A stretch of DNA of 64,000 nt, from the NCBI RefSeq assembly GCF_018863195.1, contig NZ_JAHKRT010000001.1:583719-647718 (forward strand), in the 5' to 3' direction. The translations under genes and the position numbers were made by a program. Source of the stretch: Sphingomonas quercus (GTDB lineage: Bacteria > Pseudomonadota > Alphaproteobacteria > Sphingomonadales > Sphingomonadaceae). Below, piece by piece: positions 53,249-61,917 of the stretch; the first letter of the stretch is position 1; every line of letters starts with the position of its first letter. The notes under the pieces are model-generated. The model ran no database searches. It had not been told where the DNA came from and saw only the letters and a program-made list of their open reading frames with translations.

Positions 53249-55489
53249 TCATCGCGGGCCGGCCGGCAAATTCGCGTGCAGATAATTGGTCATCAGGGTG
53301 AACAGGTGCAGCCGGGTGTTGGGGCCGCCCTCGCTGATGCCATGCGTGCGATTGGGGTAGATCATCAGCGAGAATTGCTTGTTGAGCCCGATCAGCCGAT
53401 CCACGACCTGCTCGGTATTCTGATAGTGAACATTGTCGTCGCCAGTGCCATGAACCAGCAACAGGTTGCCCGTGAGGTTCTGCGCGAAGTTGATCGGCGA
53501 GCCGTCGCGATAGCCGGCGACGTTGTCGCTCGGCAGGCCCATATAGCGCTCCTGATAGATTGAATCGTAGAGGAGCTGGTTGGCCGGCCCCGCCACCGCG
53601 ATGCCGGTCTTGTAGAGGTCGGGGTAGCGGAACATGGCGTTGAGCGTCATCGCCCCGCCGCCGCTCCAACCCCAGACGCCGATCCGCGCCGGGTCGATAT
53701 AGGGGCGGGTTTCGATCATCTTCCTCACCGCTGCGGCTTGATCGGCGGAGGCGAGCAGGCCGATCTGGCGATAGATGCTCTTGCGCCAGTCGCGGCCGCG
53801 CGGCGACGCCGCGCCACGGGAATCGACGCTCGCCACCAGATAGCCCTGCTGCGCAAGCATCCGGTGCCACAGATAGCGGTCACCGCCCCAATTGTCGGCG
53901 ACGGTCTGCCCGGCCGGCTCCGAGTAGACATAGACGAGCATCGGATATTTTTTCGATGGATCGAAATCGGCCGGCTTGATCATCGACGCGTCCAGCGTCA
54001 CCTCGCCGATGTTGACCTTGAAGAATTCGGTCGACTGGCGCGGGGTCGCGGCGAGCAGGTCGCGCATCGCCTTGTTGTCGGTCATCACCCGGGCGATCTT
54101 GCTGGCGGGCAGGCTCACCACGTCGATCACCGGCGGCGTCTCCGCCGTCGAAAAGCTATGGAACGCCCATTTGCCGCCGGGCGCGATGTCGTAACGATGC
54201 GTGCCCGCCTGATCGGCGGGCGTCAGCCGCTCGATGCGCGCCGCGCCGGTGAGCGGCGCCCGAAAGAGATAACGCTGCGTCACATTGTCGGGCGAGGCGA
54301 TGAAGTAAGCGAACTTGTCGTCGATATGCTCGACGCTCACCACGTCGAAGGCACCGGGCGTGCGCAGATCCAGAGAGCCGTCCCGGCCGATCAGGTAGAG
54401 GTGGCGCCAGCCGTCCCGCTCGCTCAACCAGGTGAACTTGCCGGCCTTAGTGAACTCGACGTCGGAATTGATGTTGACCCACGCCTTGTCGCTATCGACG
54501 AAGAACGCGCTGGTCCTGCCAGTGGCCGGGTCTCCGAGCAGAACCTTGTTGGTGTTCTGCAGCCGGTTGAGCTGCTGGATCATCAGCTTGCCGTCAGCCG
54601 TCCACAGCATGCGCGGCACGTAATTCTGCCGCGGATCGCCGTCCAGCGACAACCAGGTGGTGCGGCCAGGCGCGTCGATCGCCATGACGCCGACGGTCAC
54701 TGCGGAATTGGTGGTGCCGGGCTTGGGATATTGGAGCGGCACCGGCCTGGAATATTGCCCGTCCGTGTTACGCATGAAGTAGAAGGTGCCAATCCCGCTC
54801 GTATCGAACCGCCAATAGGCGATGCGCCGCGAATCCGGGCTCCATTGGAAGGCTTTGCTGAGGCCGAGTTCCTCCTCATAGACCCAGTCGGCCCGACCAT
54901 TGCGAATGAGTTCATTGCCGTCGCTGGTGAGCTTGACCGGGGTGCCGCCCGCCACCGCCTCGACATAAAGGTTGTTGCCGGAGACATAGGCGACGTGCGC
55001 CCCATCGGGCGAGAATTCGGCGAAGAGCTGGCTGTCGACGGGAAGCCCCTCGCCGAGCTGGCGCAGCGTCCTGCTGCCGAGGTCGAACAGCCAATAGGTG
55101 CCAATCTGATTATATTTCGGGCGCGCATCCGGTGCTGCGACGCGCAGCAACAGCTCGCGTCCGTCCGGCGACCATGCGTAGTCGCTGATCGCCAGCGGCT
55201 TGGCGGCGCCGCCCGGCCTCAGGGCCAAGGCGTCCAGCAGCACGCTCCGCCGGCCGGTTGCAGTGTCATAGCGCACGATATCGATGCCGTCAGCGACCCC
55301 CGGCGAGGGTTCCAGCGTGGTATAGGCATCGCCCGTGCCGAGCCACTTGCTGACCTTGGGGCGATCCAGCGACACCGCGGCAGGGCCATAAATCTGGTCG
55401 AGCCGGAGCGGGCTTGGCACTTGCGGCTGCTGCGCAACGGCCGGAGCCATCACCAGCGCGACCGCCGCCGTCAGCCCAAAAACGCGCAT
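53249..55489 (-). CDS. Exported dipeptidyl-peptidase IV (S9 family)
   Basis: A 746-residue exported serine peptidase that removes Xaa-Pro (or Xaa-Ala) dipeptides from peptide N-termini. Signal peptide about 1-20. The beta-propeller (about 40-490) has the DPP-IV glutamate motif WVYEEELG that binds the N-terminal amine, next to FQWSPDSRRIAYWRFD. The alpha/beta-hydrolase domain has S609 in GWSGGG, D684 in HGTGDDNVH and H716 in RTHGISEG. All catalytic and specificity residues are present. ATG 55489 follows GGGGGG; the frame is open to GTG 55498. First gene of the four-gene minus operon and divergent from receptor B. Confidence 0.94.
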   Translation of the reverse strand: MRVFGLTAAVALVMAPAVAQQPQVPSPLRLDQIYGPAAVSLDRPKVSKWLGTGDAYTTLEPSPGVADGIDIVRYDTATGRRSVLLDALALRPGGAAKPLAISDYAWSPDGRELLLRVAAPDARPKYNQIGTYWLFDLGSRTLRQLGEGLPVDSQLFAEFSPDGAHVAYVSGNNLYVEAVAGGTPVKLTSDGNELIRNGRADWVYEEELGLSKAFQWSPDSRRIAYWRFDTSGIGTFYFMRNTDGQYSRPVPLQYPKPGTTNSAVTVGVMAIDAPGRTTWLSLDGDPRQNYVPRMLWTADGKLMIQQLNRLQNTNKVLLGDPATGRTSAFFVDSDKAWVNINSDVEFTKAGKFTWLSERDGWRHLYLIGRDGSLDLRTPGAFDVVSVEHIDDKFAYFIASPDNVTQRYLFRAPLTGAARIERLTPADQAGTHRYDIAPGGKWAFHSFSTAETPPVIDVVSLPASKIARVMTDNKAMRDLLAATPRQSTEFFKVNIGEVTLDASMIKPADFDPSKKYPMLVYVYSEPAGQTVADNWGGDRYLWHRMLAQQGYLVASVDSRGAASPRGRDWRKSIYRQIGLLASADQAAAVRKMIETRPYIDPARIGVWGWSGGGAMTLNAMFRYPDLYKTGIAVAGPANQLLYDSIYQERYMGLPSDNVAGYRDGSPINFAQNLTGNLLLVHGTGDDNVHYQNTEQVVDRLIGLNKQFSLMIYPNRTHGISEGGPNTRLHLFTLMTNYLHANLPAGPR

Positions 55490-55525
55490 GCCCCCCACGG
55501 AATTCTCCTGAACACCCCTCGCCTA

Positions 55526-55535
55526 ATGGTATACG
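55526..55535. promoter_or_regulatory. Repeated operator candidate, DPP-IV side
   Basis: ATGGTATACG, containing the GTATAC palindrome, lies 37 nt from the DPP-IV start codon. The identical ten bases recur at 55683-55692. GT-TA-AC-centred sites of this kind are bound by many GntR-family regulators; none is encoded nearby. Confidence 0.5.
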
Positions 55536-55682
55536 TTATCCGGCTAGACCTTCCATTGTCAACGCGGCCCGTCCCATCCCCTCAACGGCAAAGGTCCGAA
55601 CCTCTCCCGCCTCTCCATATCCTGTCACAAGAATGCCACAGGCGGAGTCCTTACGCGGTGTCGGGGTTGTCCAAATACGTAG

Positions 55683-55692
55683 ATGGTATACG
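55683..55692. promoter_or_regulatory. Repeated operator candidate, receptor B side
   Basis: The second copy of ATGGTATACG, 48 nt before the start codon of receptor B. Same orientation as the first copy and at similar distance from its gene. Confidence 0.5.
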
Positions 55693-55736
55693 ATCCTTTG
55701 GGAATCGGGGTGGGACCTTCATCCCAAAGGGGGATC
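55693..55736 (+). promoter_or_regulatory. Leader hairpin covering the ribosome binding site of receptor B
   Basis: GATCCTTTGGGA (55692-55703) pairs with TCCCAAAGG-GG-GATC (55722-55736). Nine base pairs (CCTTTGGGA with TCCCAAAGG) are perfect, then a two-G bulge, then GATC pairs again. The purine run AAAGGGGG, which is the only plausible Shine-Dalgarno sequence before ATG 55740, lies in the 3' arm. Folding would hide it. Confidence 0.55.
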
Positions 55737-55739
55737 ATC

Positions 55740-58439
55740 ATGAAAAGCCTCAAGCCAGCCCTTCTCGTCGCCACGGCCCTGCCCGCGCTCGCCGCCTTTC
55801 CGGCCTTCGCCCAAGAGGCCCCGACCGAGCAAGCGATCGTCATCACCGGCTCGCGCCTCGCCTCGCCCGATCTGACGGGTTCGGCGCCGGTGACCGTGCT
55901 CGGCCGCGAGGCGATCGAACAGACCGGATCCAGCAGCGTCGGCGAGCTTCTCCGCGAGATGCCGGTGGCCACCTCTTCTGCCAGCGAATCCTCCGGCCGC
56001 GGCAACAACGGCACCGCGACGGTCGCGCTGCGCGGGCTCTCGGCGGTCAATACGCTGGTGCTCATCAATGGCCGCCGCGTTCTTCCGTTCAGCGACGCCG
56101 GCACCGTCGACCTCAACTCGATCCCGTTCGAGGCGGTCGAGCGCGTCGAGGTGCTGCAGGATGGCGCGTCGGCGATCTACGGTTCGGATGCCATTGCGGG
56201 TGTCGTCAACCTGATCATGCGCAAGGATTTCGAGGGCCTGATCGTCAAGGGTGGCCTCGGCTTCTCAACCTATGGCGACCTGCCTCTTTATGAAGCGAGC
56301 GCCACCTACGGCAAGCGCTTCACCCGGGGCGGCTTCCTCGTCAACGTCTCCTGGCGCAAGTCCGGCGGCAATGTCTTCGCCGACCGGCCGATCACTCGCG
56401 ATCCGGATTGGCGGCCCTTCGGCGGCCACCAGCAGCGCGATCCGCTGCCGCCCTATCCCGTTGTCGAGGGTCTGCCCGGCACCGGCGACACGCAGATGAT
56501 CCTGCGCGACGGCATCACCCAGGCGACCAGCGTCGCCGATTTCCGGCCCGCCAGTTTCCCGAGCGGGACCGACCCGTCCATCCCCAACGACGGCATAAAC
56601 TATTATAAATATGAGAGCGTCGCCTCGAGCATCAACCAGATCAATGTCCTCGTGAACGGTGACTATGAGCTGTCATCGAATGTGAAGGCATTCGTCGAGG
56701 GCTCCTTTGTCCGGCGCAAGTCGTTGGGCTTCCTTGCGCCCGACTACTTCGGAGCGGTCTTCGGCCAGCCGATCACGGTCAGCGCCAACAATGATTATAA
56801 CCCGTTCGGGGTCGATCTCGATGTGTCGCGCACGATCATCGAGCAGCCGCTGAGCGGCCGCCGGCTGTCCGACGTGTCCGCCAAGACCTACCGCATCGTC
56901 GGCGGCCTCGAAGGCACGATCGGCGACAGCAGCTGGAAGTGGGACGTCTCGTACAATTATCAGAAGCTCGACCAGTTCACGAACGGCGGCCGGGGCATCC
57001 TCTATCCGAGGTTGCAGGAAGCGGCCGGCGATTCCGATCTATGCCGCGCGACGCCCGGCTGCGTGCCGATCAACCTGCTCGGCGGGCCCGGCACGATCAC
57101 CCAGGCGATGATCGATCCGCTCTCCGCCGATTCCTGGACCGACGTCAATTCGTCGCTACAGTCGGCGACCGCCAATATCAGCGGCACGCTCTTCGCGCTG
57201 CCGGCGGGCGACGTGCAGATCGCCGTGGGCGGGGAATATCGCACCGAATCCTACGATGCCACGCGCGATCCGATCTCCTCGACGCTCGATCCGGCGACGA
57301 ACAGCAGCCCGTTCCTGTCGCGCTCCTACTCGCCGAGCACCTATCCGCCGACGCGCAAGGTGTCCGAGGCTTATGCCGAGCTTGCCGTGCCGATCCTGAA
57401 GGACGTGCCGTTCTTCAATCGCCTCGACCTCGAACTGGCCGGCCGCTTCTCGCACTACAACCAGTTCGGCACGACGACCAATCCGAAGATCGGCGTGAAA
57501 TGGCGGCCAGTGCGTGACGTGCTGCTGCGCGGCTCTTGGGGCACGGGTTTCCGCGCGCCGACCTTCCAGGAAGCCTATGCTCCCCAGTCGACCGGCTATT
57601 CGTCGATCATCGACCCGTGCGCCCAGGTGGATTTCGCCTCCTATGCGAAGTGCGGCCCGACCATGCTCGACGCGCAGGGCAAGACCGGGACCTTCATCAT
57701 CACCGGCGGCAATCCCGATCTGAAGCCGGAGAAGGCGAAGAACCTCACCCTCGGCACGGTGATCACGCCGAGCTTCATCCCGCGCCTGTCGTTGACCGTC
57801 GACTTCTACAAGATCAGGAAGACGAACGTGATCACGACGGCCGATCGCAACTATGTCCTGCGGCAGAATGCAACGGATGGCAGCTACGCCGACATCATCA
57901 AGCGCGATCCCGCCACCGGCCTCGTGACGAGCATCTACAATGTCCGCCAGAATCTGGCGAGCCTCCGGCTTCAGGGCATTGACGTTGGGTTCCAATATGC
58001 CACGGCGACAGCGCCGATCGGTCGGTTCACCTTCCGTGGCGACATGACTTATCTCGACAGCTTCAAGACGTCTCCGGCGCCGGATACGCCGGCCGTCGAA
58101 TATGCCGGCACCTACAGCAGCAGTAACGGCACGCTCGCCAAAGTCCGCGCCACCGGTCGGATCACCTGGGATCGCGGCCCGCTCTCCCTGACCACCGCCC
58201 TGCGCTATGTCGGGCCGGTCACCAACACCGCATCGAACCTGCGGGAGCGCGCCAATTCCTATGTCCAGAACGACTGGATGGTCACCTACAACATCGATGT
58301 TATGAAAGCGAAGATCAGCTTCGGCATCGACAATATCTTCAACAAGATGCCTCCGATGCTGGTCGACGTCGGCTACGACTTCAACACTTTCAATGCACGC
58401 GGCCGCTTCTTCGCGCTGCGCGTGCAGAAGGACTTCTGA
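55740..58439 (+). CDS. TonB-dependent receptor of the peptide island (receptor B)
   Basis: An 899-residue outer-membrane receptor. Signal peptide 1-24 (LPALAAFPAFAQE), TonB box AIVITGSRLA at 32-41, plug with VLINGRRVLPFSDAG and VERVEVLQDGASAIYGSDAIAGVVNLI, barrel ending in an aromatic residue (ALRVQKDF). It belongs to the same GSR-box class as receptor A and is probably a paralogue with a different ligand. ATG 55740 is at the start of the signal peptide; the frame is open to 55683. It is divergent from DPP-IV and 78 nt upstream of the exported Xaa-Pro aminopeptidase. Confidence 0.92.
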   Translation: MKSLKPALLVATALPALAAFPAFAQEAPTEQAIVITGSRLASPDLTGSAPVTVLGREAIEQTGSSSVGELLREMPVATSSASESSGRGNNGTATVALRGLSAVNTLVLINGRRVLPFSDAGTVDLNSIPFEAVERVEVLQDGASAIYGSDAIAGVVNLIMRKDFEGLIVKGGLGFSTYGDLPLYEASATYGKRFTRGGFLVNVSWRKSGGNVFADRPITRDPDWRPFGGHQQRDPLPPYPVVEGLPGTGDTQMILRDGITQATSVADFRPASFPSGTDPSIPNDGINYYKYESVASSINQINVLVNGDYELSSNVKAFVEGSFVRRKSLGFLAPDYFGAVFGQPITVSANNDYNPFGVDLDVSRTIIEQPLSGRRLSDVSAKTYRIVGGLEGTIGDSSWKWDVSYNYQKLDQFTNGGRGILYPRLQEAAGDSDLCRATPGCVPINLLGGPGTITQAMIDPLSADSWTDVNSSLQSATANISGTLFALPAGDVQIAVGGEYRTESYDATRDPISSTLDPATNSSPFLSRSYSPSTYPPTRKVSEAYAELAVPILKDVPFFNRLDLELAGRFSHYNQFGTTTNPKIGVKWRPVRDVLLRGSWGTGFRAPTFQEAYAPQSTGYSSIIDPCAQVDFASYAKCGPTMLDAQGKTGTFIITGGNPDLKPEKAKNLTLGTVITPSFIPRLSLTVDFYKIRKTNVITTADRNYVLRQNATDGSYADIIKRDPATGLVTSIYNVRQNLASLRLQGIDVGFQYATATAPIGRFTFRGDMTYLDSFKTSPAPDTPAVEYAGTYSSSNGTLAKVRATGRITWDRGPLSLTTALRYVGPVTNTASNLRERANSYVQNDWMVTYNIDVMKAKISFGIDNIFNKMPPMLVDVGYDFNTFNARGRFFALRVQKDF

Positions 58440-58451
58440 GGAAGGATCATG

Positions 58452-58493
58452 CTCGATCGTGGCCGACCCCACGCGATGTCGACCACGATCGAG
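58452..58493 (+). terminator. Perfect 11-bp hairpin between receptor B and the M24 peptidase
   Basis: CTCGATCGTGG (58452-58462) pairs perfectly with CCACGATCGAG (58483-58493) with a 20-nt loop. It lies 12 nt after the receptor stop and 24 nt before the next start. No T run follows. It may lower downstream expression by partial termination or protect the receptor mRNA 3' end. Confidence 0.55.
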
Positions 58494-58517
58494 TAACTGC
58501 CAGAGGATAGCGGCCGA

Positions 58518-59969
58518 ATGTTTGCTTCCCCCACCGCGAAGACCGGGCGCGCCCTCGCCGTCGCCGTGGCGCTGGCGCTCGCTCCGCCGATCGGCATGTC
58601 CACCGCCGTTCAAGCCCAGCCGGTGTTTCGCGACGTGTTTCCGCCGGAGGAATATGCCGGGCGTCGCGAACAGCTCTTCAAGGCGATCGGCGACGGCGTC
58701 GCCATCATCGAGGGGACCACCGAACGGCCCGGCGAGCAGCCTTTCCGGCAGGCGAACCAGTTCTTCTACCTGACCGGTGTCGCCGAGCCGCGGGCGATTG
58801 CCGTCTTCGATGGCCGCAGCCGCGAGACCAGCTTTTTCCTGCTGGAGCGCAAGGACAGCGACGTCCTCTCCAAATATGGTCCGGGCGCGCTCTATCCCGA
58901 ACCCGGCGCCGCCGAGAAGCTTGGCGTCACCCGCGTGCTGCCGCGCCCGGAATTTGCGAAGCTGTTGGCGACGTTCGCGCGCGACGGGCGAACCATCTAC
59001 ACGCCGTTCCGCCCTGAAGTCCTGGGCAGCGCCTCATCCGCGGACCCGCGCACCCTCGCGCGGCTCAACCATGACGATCCCTGGGATGGCCGGCCGAGCC
59101 GCGAGGAGGCGTTCCGCCTGCATATCATGGCGGCGGCGCCCCGCTCGGAGATACGCGACCTCGACCCGGCGATCGACCGGATGCGAGCGATCAAGAGCGC
59201 GCGCGAGATCGCCCTGCTGCGCGAAGCCACCCGGCTCACCGACCGCGGCATCCTGCGCGCGATGCACGCGGCCAGGCCCGGGCTGACGGAATATCAACTT
59301 CAGGCGGAATCCGAATATGAATTCAAGCGCGGCGGCGCCTATGGCGCGGCCTATTTCGCGCTGGTCGCCACGGGCCAGAATAGCTGGTACACTCATTATC
59401 ACTATAACACCGCAACGTTGAAGGCGGGTGATCTCGTCCAATATGATTACGCGCCCGACTATAAAGGCTATACGTCGGACGTAACGCGGATTTTCCCTGC
59501 CAATGGAAAATTCACCGCTCACCAGCGCGAATATTATACCATCTACCTGCGTCTCTATCAGGCGCTGATGACCTCGATCCGCGTGCATGAGACGCCCGCG
59601 GCGATCACCGAACGCGCGGTCGCGAAGATGGACGCCATCGTCGCCGGCTACGCCTTCACCGATCCGGCGATCAAGACCGCGGTCCTGGCCTTCGTCGACA
59701 GCTTCCGCGGCAAGAAGGGCGGCTGGCTTGGCCATGCCGTCGGCGTCGAAGTCCATGACGTATATGGCGATTATACGACCCTGGAGCCCGGCATGGTGTT
59801 CACGATCGAGCCGATGCTGCGGCTTCCCGGCGAGCATGTCGCGGTGCGGCTGGAGGACATGCTGCTGATCACGGCGACCGGCTATGAGAATCTGTCGGCT
59901 TCCGTCCCTGTCGAAATCGACGAGGTGGAGCGCTTCATGGCTCGGCCGCTGCCGGCGGCCCTGCGCTGA
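58518..59969 (+). CDS. Exported Xaa-Pro aminopeptidase (M24B)
   Basis: A 483-residue aminopeptidase P-type enzyme that cleaves the bond before a penultimate proline. N-terminal creatinase-like domain about 35-200 and pita-bread catalytic domain about 210-475 with a full dinuclear metal site: the two aspartates of QYDYAPDYKGYTSDVTR, the histidine of GWLGHAVGVEVHD, and the glutamates of FTIEPM and RLEDML. Unlike E. coli PepP, it has a signal peptide (about 1-33, ALALAPPIGMSTAVQAQ), so it acts outside the cytoplasm. Probably co-transcribed with receptor B across the hairpin. Confidence 0.92.
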   Translation: MFASPTAKTGRALAVAVALALAPPIGMSTAVQAQPVFRDVFPPEEYAGRREQLFKAIGDGVAIIEGTTERPGEQPFRQANQFFYLTGVAEPRAIAVFDGRSRETSFFLLERKDSDVLSKYGPGALYPEPGAAEKLGVTRVLPRPEFAKLLATFARDGRTIYTPFRPEVLGSASSADPRTLARLNHDDPWDGRPSREEAFRLHIMAAAPRSEIRDLDPAIDRMRAIKSAREIALLREATRLTDRGILRAMHAARPGLTEYQLQAESEYEFKRGGAYGAAYFALVATGQNSWYTHYHYNTATLKAGDLVQYDYAPDYKGYTSDVTRIFPANGKFTAHQREYYTIYLRLYQALMTSIRVHETPAAITERAVAKMDAIVAGYAFTDPAIKTAVLAFVDSFRGKKGGWLGHAVGVEVHDVYGDYTTLEPGMVFTIEPMLRLPGEHVAVRLEDMLLITATGYENLSASVPVEIDEVERFMARPLPAALR

Positions 59970-60120
59970 GGGGTAAGGAGAGGTGGGTCGTTCGCGGGGC
60001 CCGCATCGCCTGCGATCGACCCCTGTCCGAAATCCTCATGCAATCCGACGCGATCGACACGTATCAGGCGTGGCGCAGGGCGAATTCGGGAACAGGGCAA
60101 CAGGAACTCCATCCAGGATC

Positions 60121-61842
60121 ATGAGCGGAGCATTGAAGGTAATGAAGAGTCTGCATTGCATTGCGGCCCGCGCCTTGGTCCTCGCGGCCGCCTCACCTCT
60201 GTTCCTGGCGAGCGGATCATCGGCTCAGTTCGCCCCGCCCGCAGCACCCGGCCCGCGCGCCGCACTGCCGGCCGAGCAGATCGCGCCCGGTGCCTCCCCC
60301 GCACCGCGGCTCGTGGCGAGCTTCGACGGCCTGGGGCGCGGCTTTTCGGGCCCGCAGGGCCAGAATTTCGGGCGCAGCCCGTCCGACAATTCGCTGGCGG
60401 TCGGCCCCAACCACATCGTCCAGATCGTCAACTCCCGCATGGCGATCTTCACCAAGAAGGGCGCACAATTCGGCGAAACCGGACGGCCGCTTTATGGGCC
60501 GGTCGGCACCAACAATGTCTTTCGCGGCTTCGGCGGCCCGTGCGAGCAGTTCAGCAACGGCGACGGCGTGATCCGCTATGATCAGCTCGCCAATCGCTGG
60601 CTGCTGGTGATGCCGATCTTCACCCGGCTGCCGAGGCGCGCGCAGGAACCCGCCACGCCGAAGGCAGGCGATCCGCCGACGCTCAGCATGCCCGCGCGCG
60701 CCGATCAGCCGGGGCCCGCCGTCACCTTGTTTCAGCCCGCCGCCCAGCCCCTCGACGTCGCCGAAAATGGCCGTGTGCCGCCGCGCCAGCGAGGCGCAGG
60801 CGGCGATGGATCCTACGCAATCTGCTATGCCGTCAGCACCACCTCCGATCCGCTCGGATCCTGGTATCGCTATGAGTTCGTGCGGCCCCTCTTTCCCGAT
60901 TATCCGCGGCCGGCGGTCTGGCCGGACGGCTATTATGTGCCGACCAGCACCGGCGATACGGTGATCGAGCGGCATGCCTGCGTCGCCGAGCGCGAAAAGA
61001 TGTTGGCGGGGCTGCCGGCGCGGGAAATCTGCCTGATCGTCAACGACGTCAATTTCCTCAACAATGCCGATGTCGACGGCCAGTCGCTCCCGCCCCGGGG
61101 CGCGCCCAATATTGTGGTCGCGGCCGGCGGCTCGCAGCTTCGAAAGAAGACCGAAGACGACGCGCTTTACTTCTGGAAATATCATGTCGACTGGCAGCGG
61201 CCCGAGCGCACGACGCTGATCGGCCCGACGAAGGTGCCGGTTGCGCCCTATGCCTATCTTTGCGGCGGCCAGCTGACGCGCTGCGTGCCCCAGCCGCGCA
61301 CGGAGATGAAGCTCGATTCCCAGGGCGACAAGATCATGCAGCGTTTCGTCTATCGCCGGATCGGCAACCAGGAATCGCTGGTTGCCGCCCATTCGGTGGC
61401 GAGCGGCGCCGACGCCGGCGCGGCCCGCTGGTACGAGTTCCGGCTCAACGGCGCGCGCGATCCCGTCCTCTACCAGCAGGGCAGCTTCGCACCCGATACG
61501 AGCTATCGCTGGCTGCCGAGCGCGGCGATGGACAGGTTCGGGAACATCGGCATCGGTTATTCCTTCGGCGATGCCCAGACCTATGTCGGCCAGCGCTTCG
61601 CCGGCCGGCTGGCGGGCGATCCGCCCGGCCAACTTGGCGCGGAAACGGTGCTCGTGCACGGCCAGGGGGCGCAGACCGACACACTGCGCTGGGAGGATTA
61701 CGTCACCACTGCGGTCGATCCCGACGATGATTGCACCATGTGGTATGTCGGCGATTATCTCCGCACGGGCGACGCGGCCTATTCGACGAAGATCGGCGCC
61801 TTTCGCCTCGGCCAGTGCGGGCCGGGGGAACTGCCCAAATAA
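60121..61842 (+). CDS. Uncharacterised exported protein, probably beta-propeller
   Basis: A 573-residue exported protein. Signal peptide about 8-35 (CIAARALVLAAASPLFLA). The mature part begins with SFDGLGRGFSGPQGQNFG and SDNSLAVGPNHIVQIVNS, phrases typical of a group of exported proteins of unknown function in soil bacteria, and has repeated beta-strand blocks ending DRFGNIGIGYSFGDA and DCTMWYVGDYL. No catalytic motif. Six or more cysteines suggest disulfides. ATG 60121 or 60142 could be the start; I use the first. It follows the M24 gene by 151 nt without a clear terminator and may belong to the same operon. Confidence 0.65.
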   Translation: MSGALKVMKSLHCIAARALVLAAASPLFLASGSSAQFAPPAAPGPRAALPAEQIAPGASPAPRLVASFDGLGRGFSGPQGQNFGRSPSDNSLAVGPNHIVQIVNSRMAIFTKKGAQFGETGRPLYGPVGTNNVFRGFGGPCEQFSNGDGVIRYDQLANRWLLVMPIFTRLPRRAQEPATPKAGDPPTLSMPARADQPGPAVTLFQPAAQPLDVAENGRVPPRQRGAGGDGSYAICYAVSTTSDPLGSWYRYEFVRPLFPDYPRPAVWPDGYYVPTSTGDTVIERHACVAEREKMLAGLPAREICLIVNDVNFLNNADVDGQSLPPRGAPNIVVAAGGSQLRKKTEDDALYFWKYHVDWQRPERTTLIGPTKVPVAPYAYLCGGQLTRCVPQPRTEMKLDSQGDKIMQRFVYRRIGNQESLVAAHSVASGADAGAARWYEFRLNGARDPVLYQQGSFAPDTSYRWLPSAAMDRFGNIGIGYSFGDAQTYVGQRFAGRLAGDPPGQLGAETVLVHGQGAQTDTLRWEDYVTTAVDPDDDCTMWYVGDYLRTGDAAYSTKIGAFRLGQCGPGELPK

Positions 61843-61917
61843 ACCGGCGGCAGCGTCTTTCGGCCAGGCGGGGGCGGCGGCGCGGAGCGCGATCGCCAGC
61901 CAACGCCCCTGCGACTT

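Noticed and set aside
53249..55489. Possible lasso-peptide isopeptidase next to a TBDR
   Set aside because: The WVYEEELG motif and propeller match DPP-IV, and no lasso precursor, B or C protein was seen nearby.
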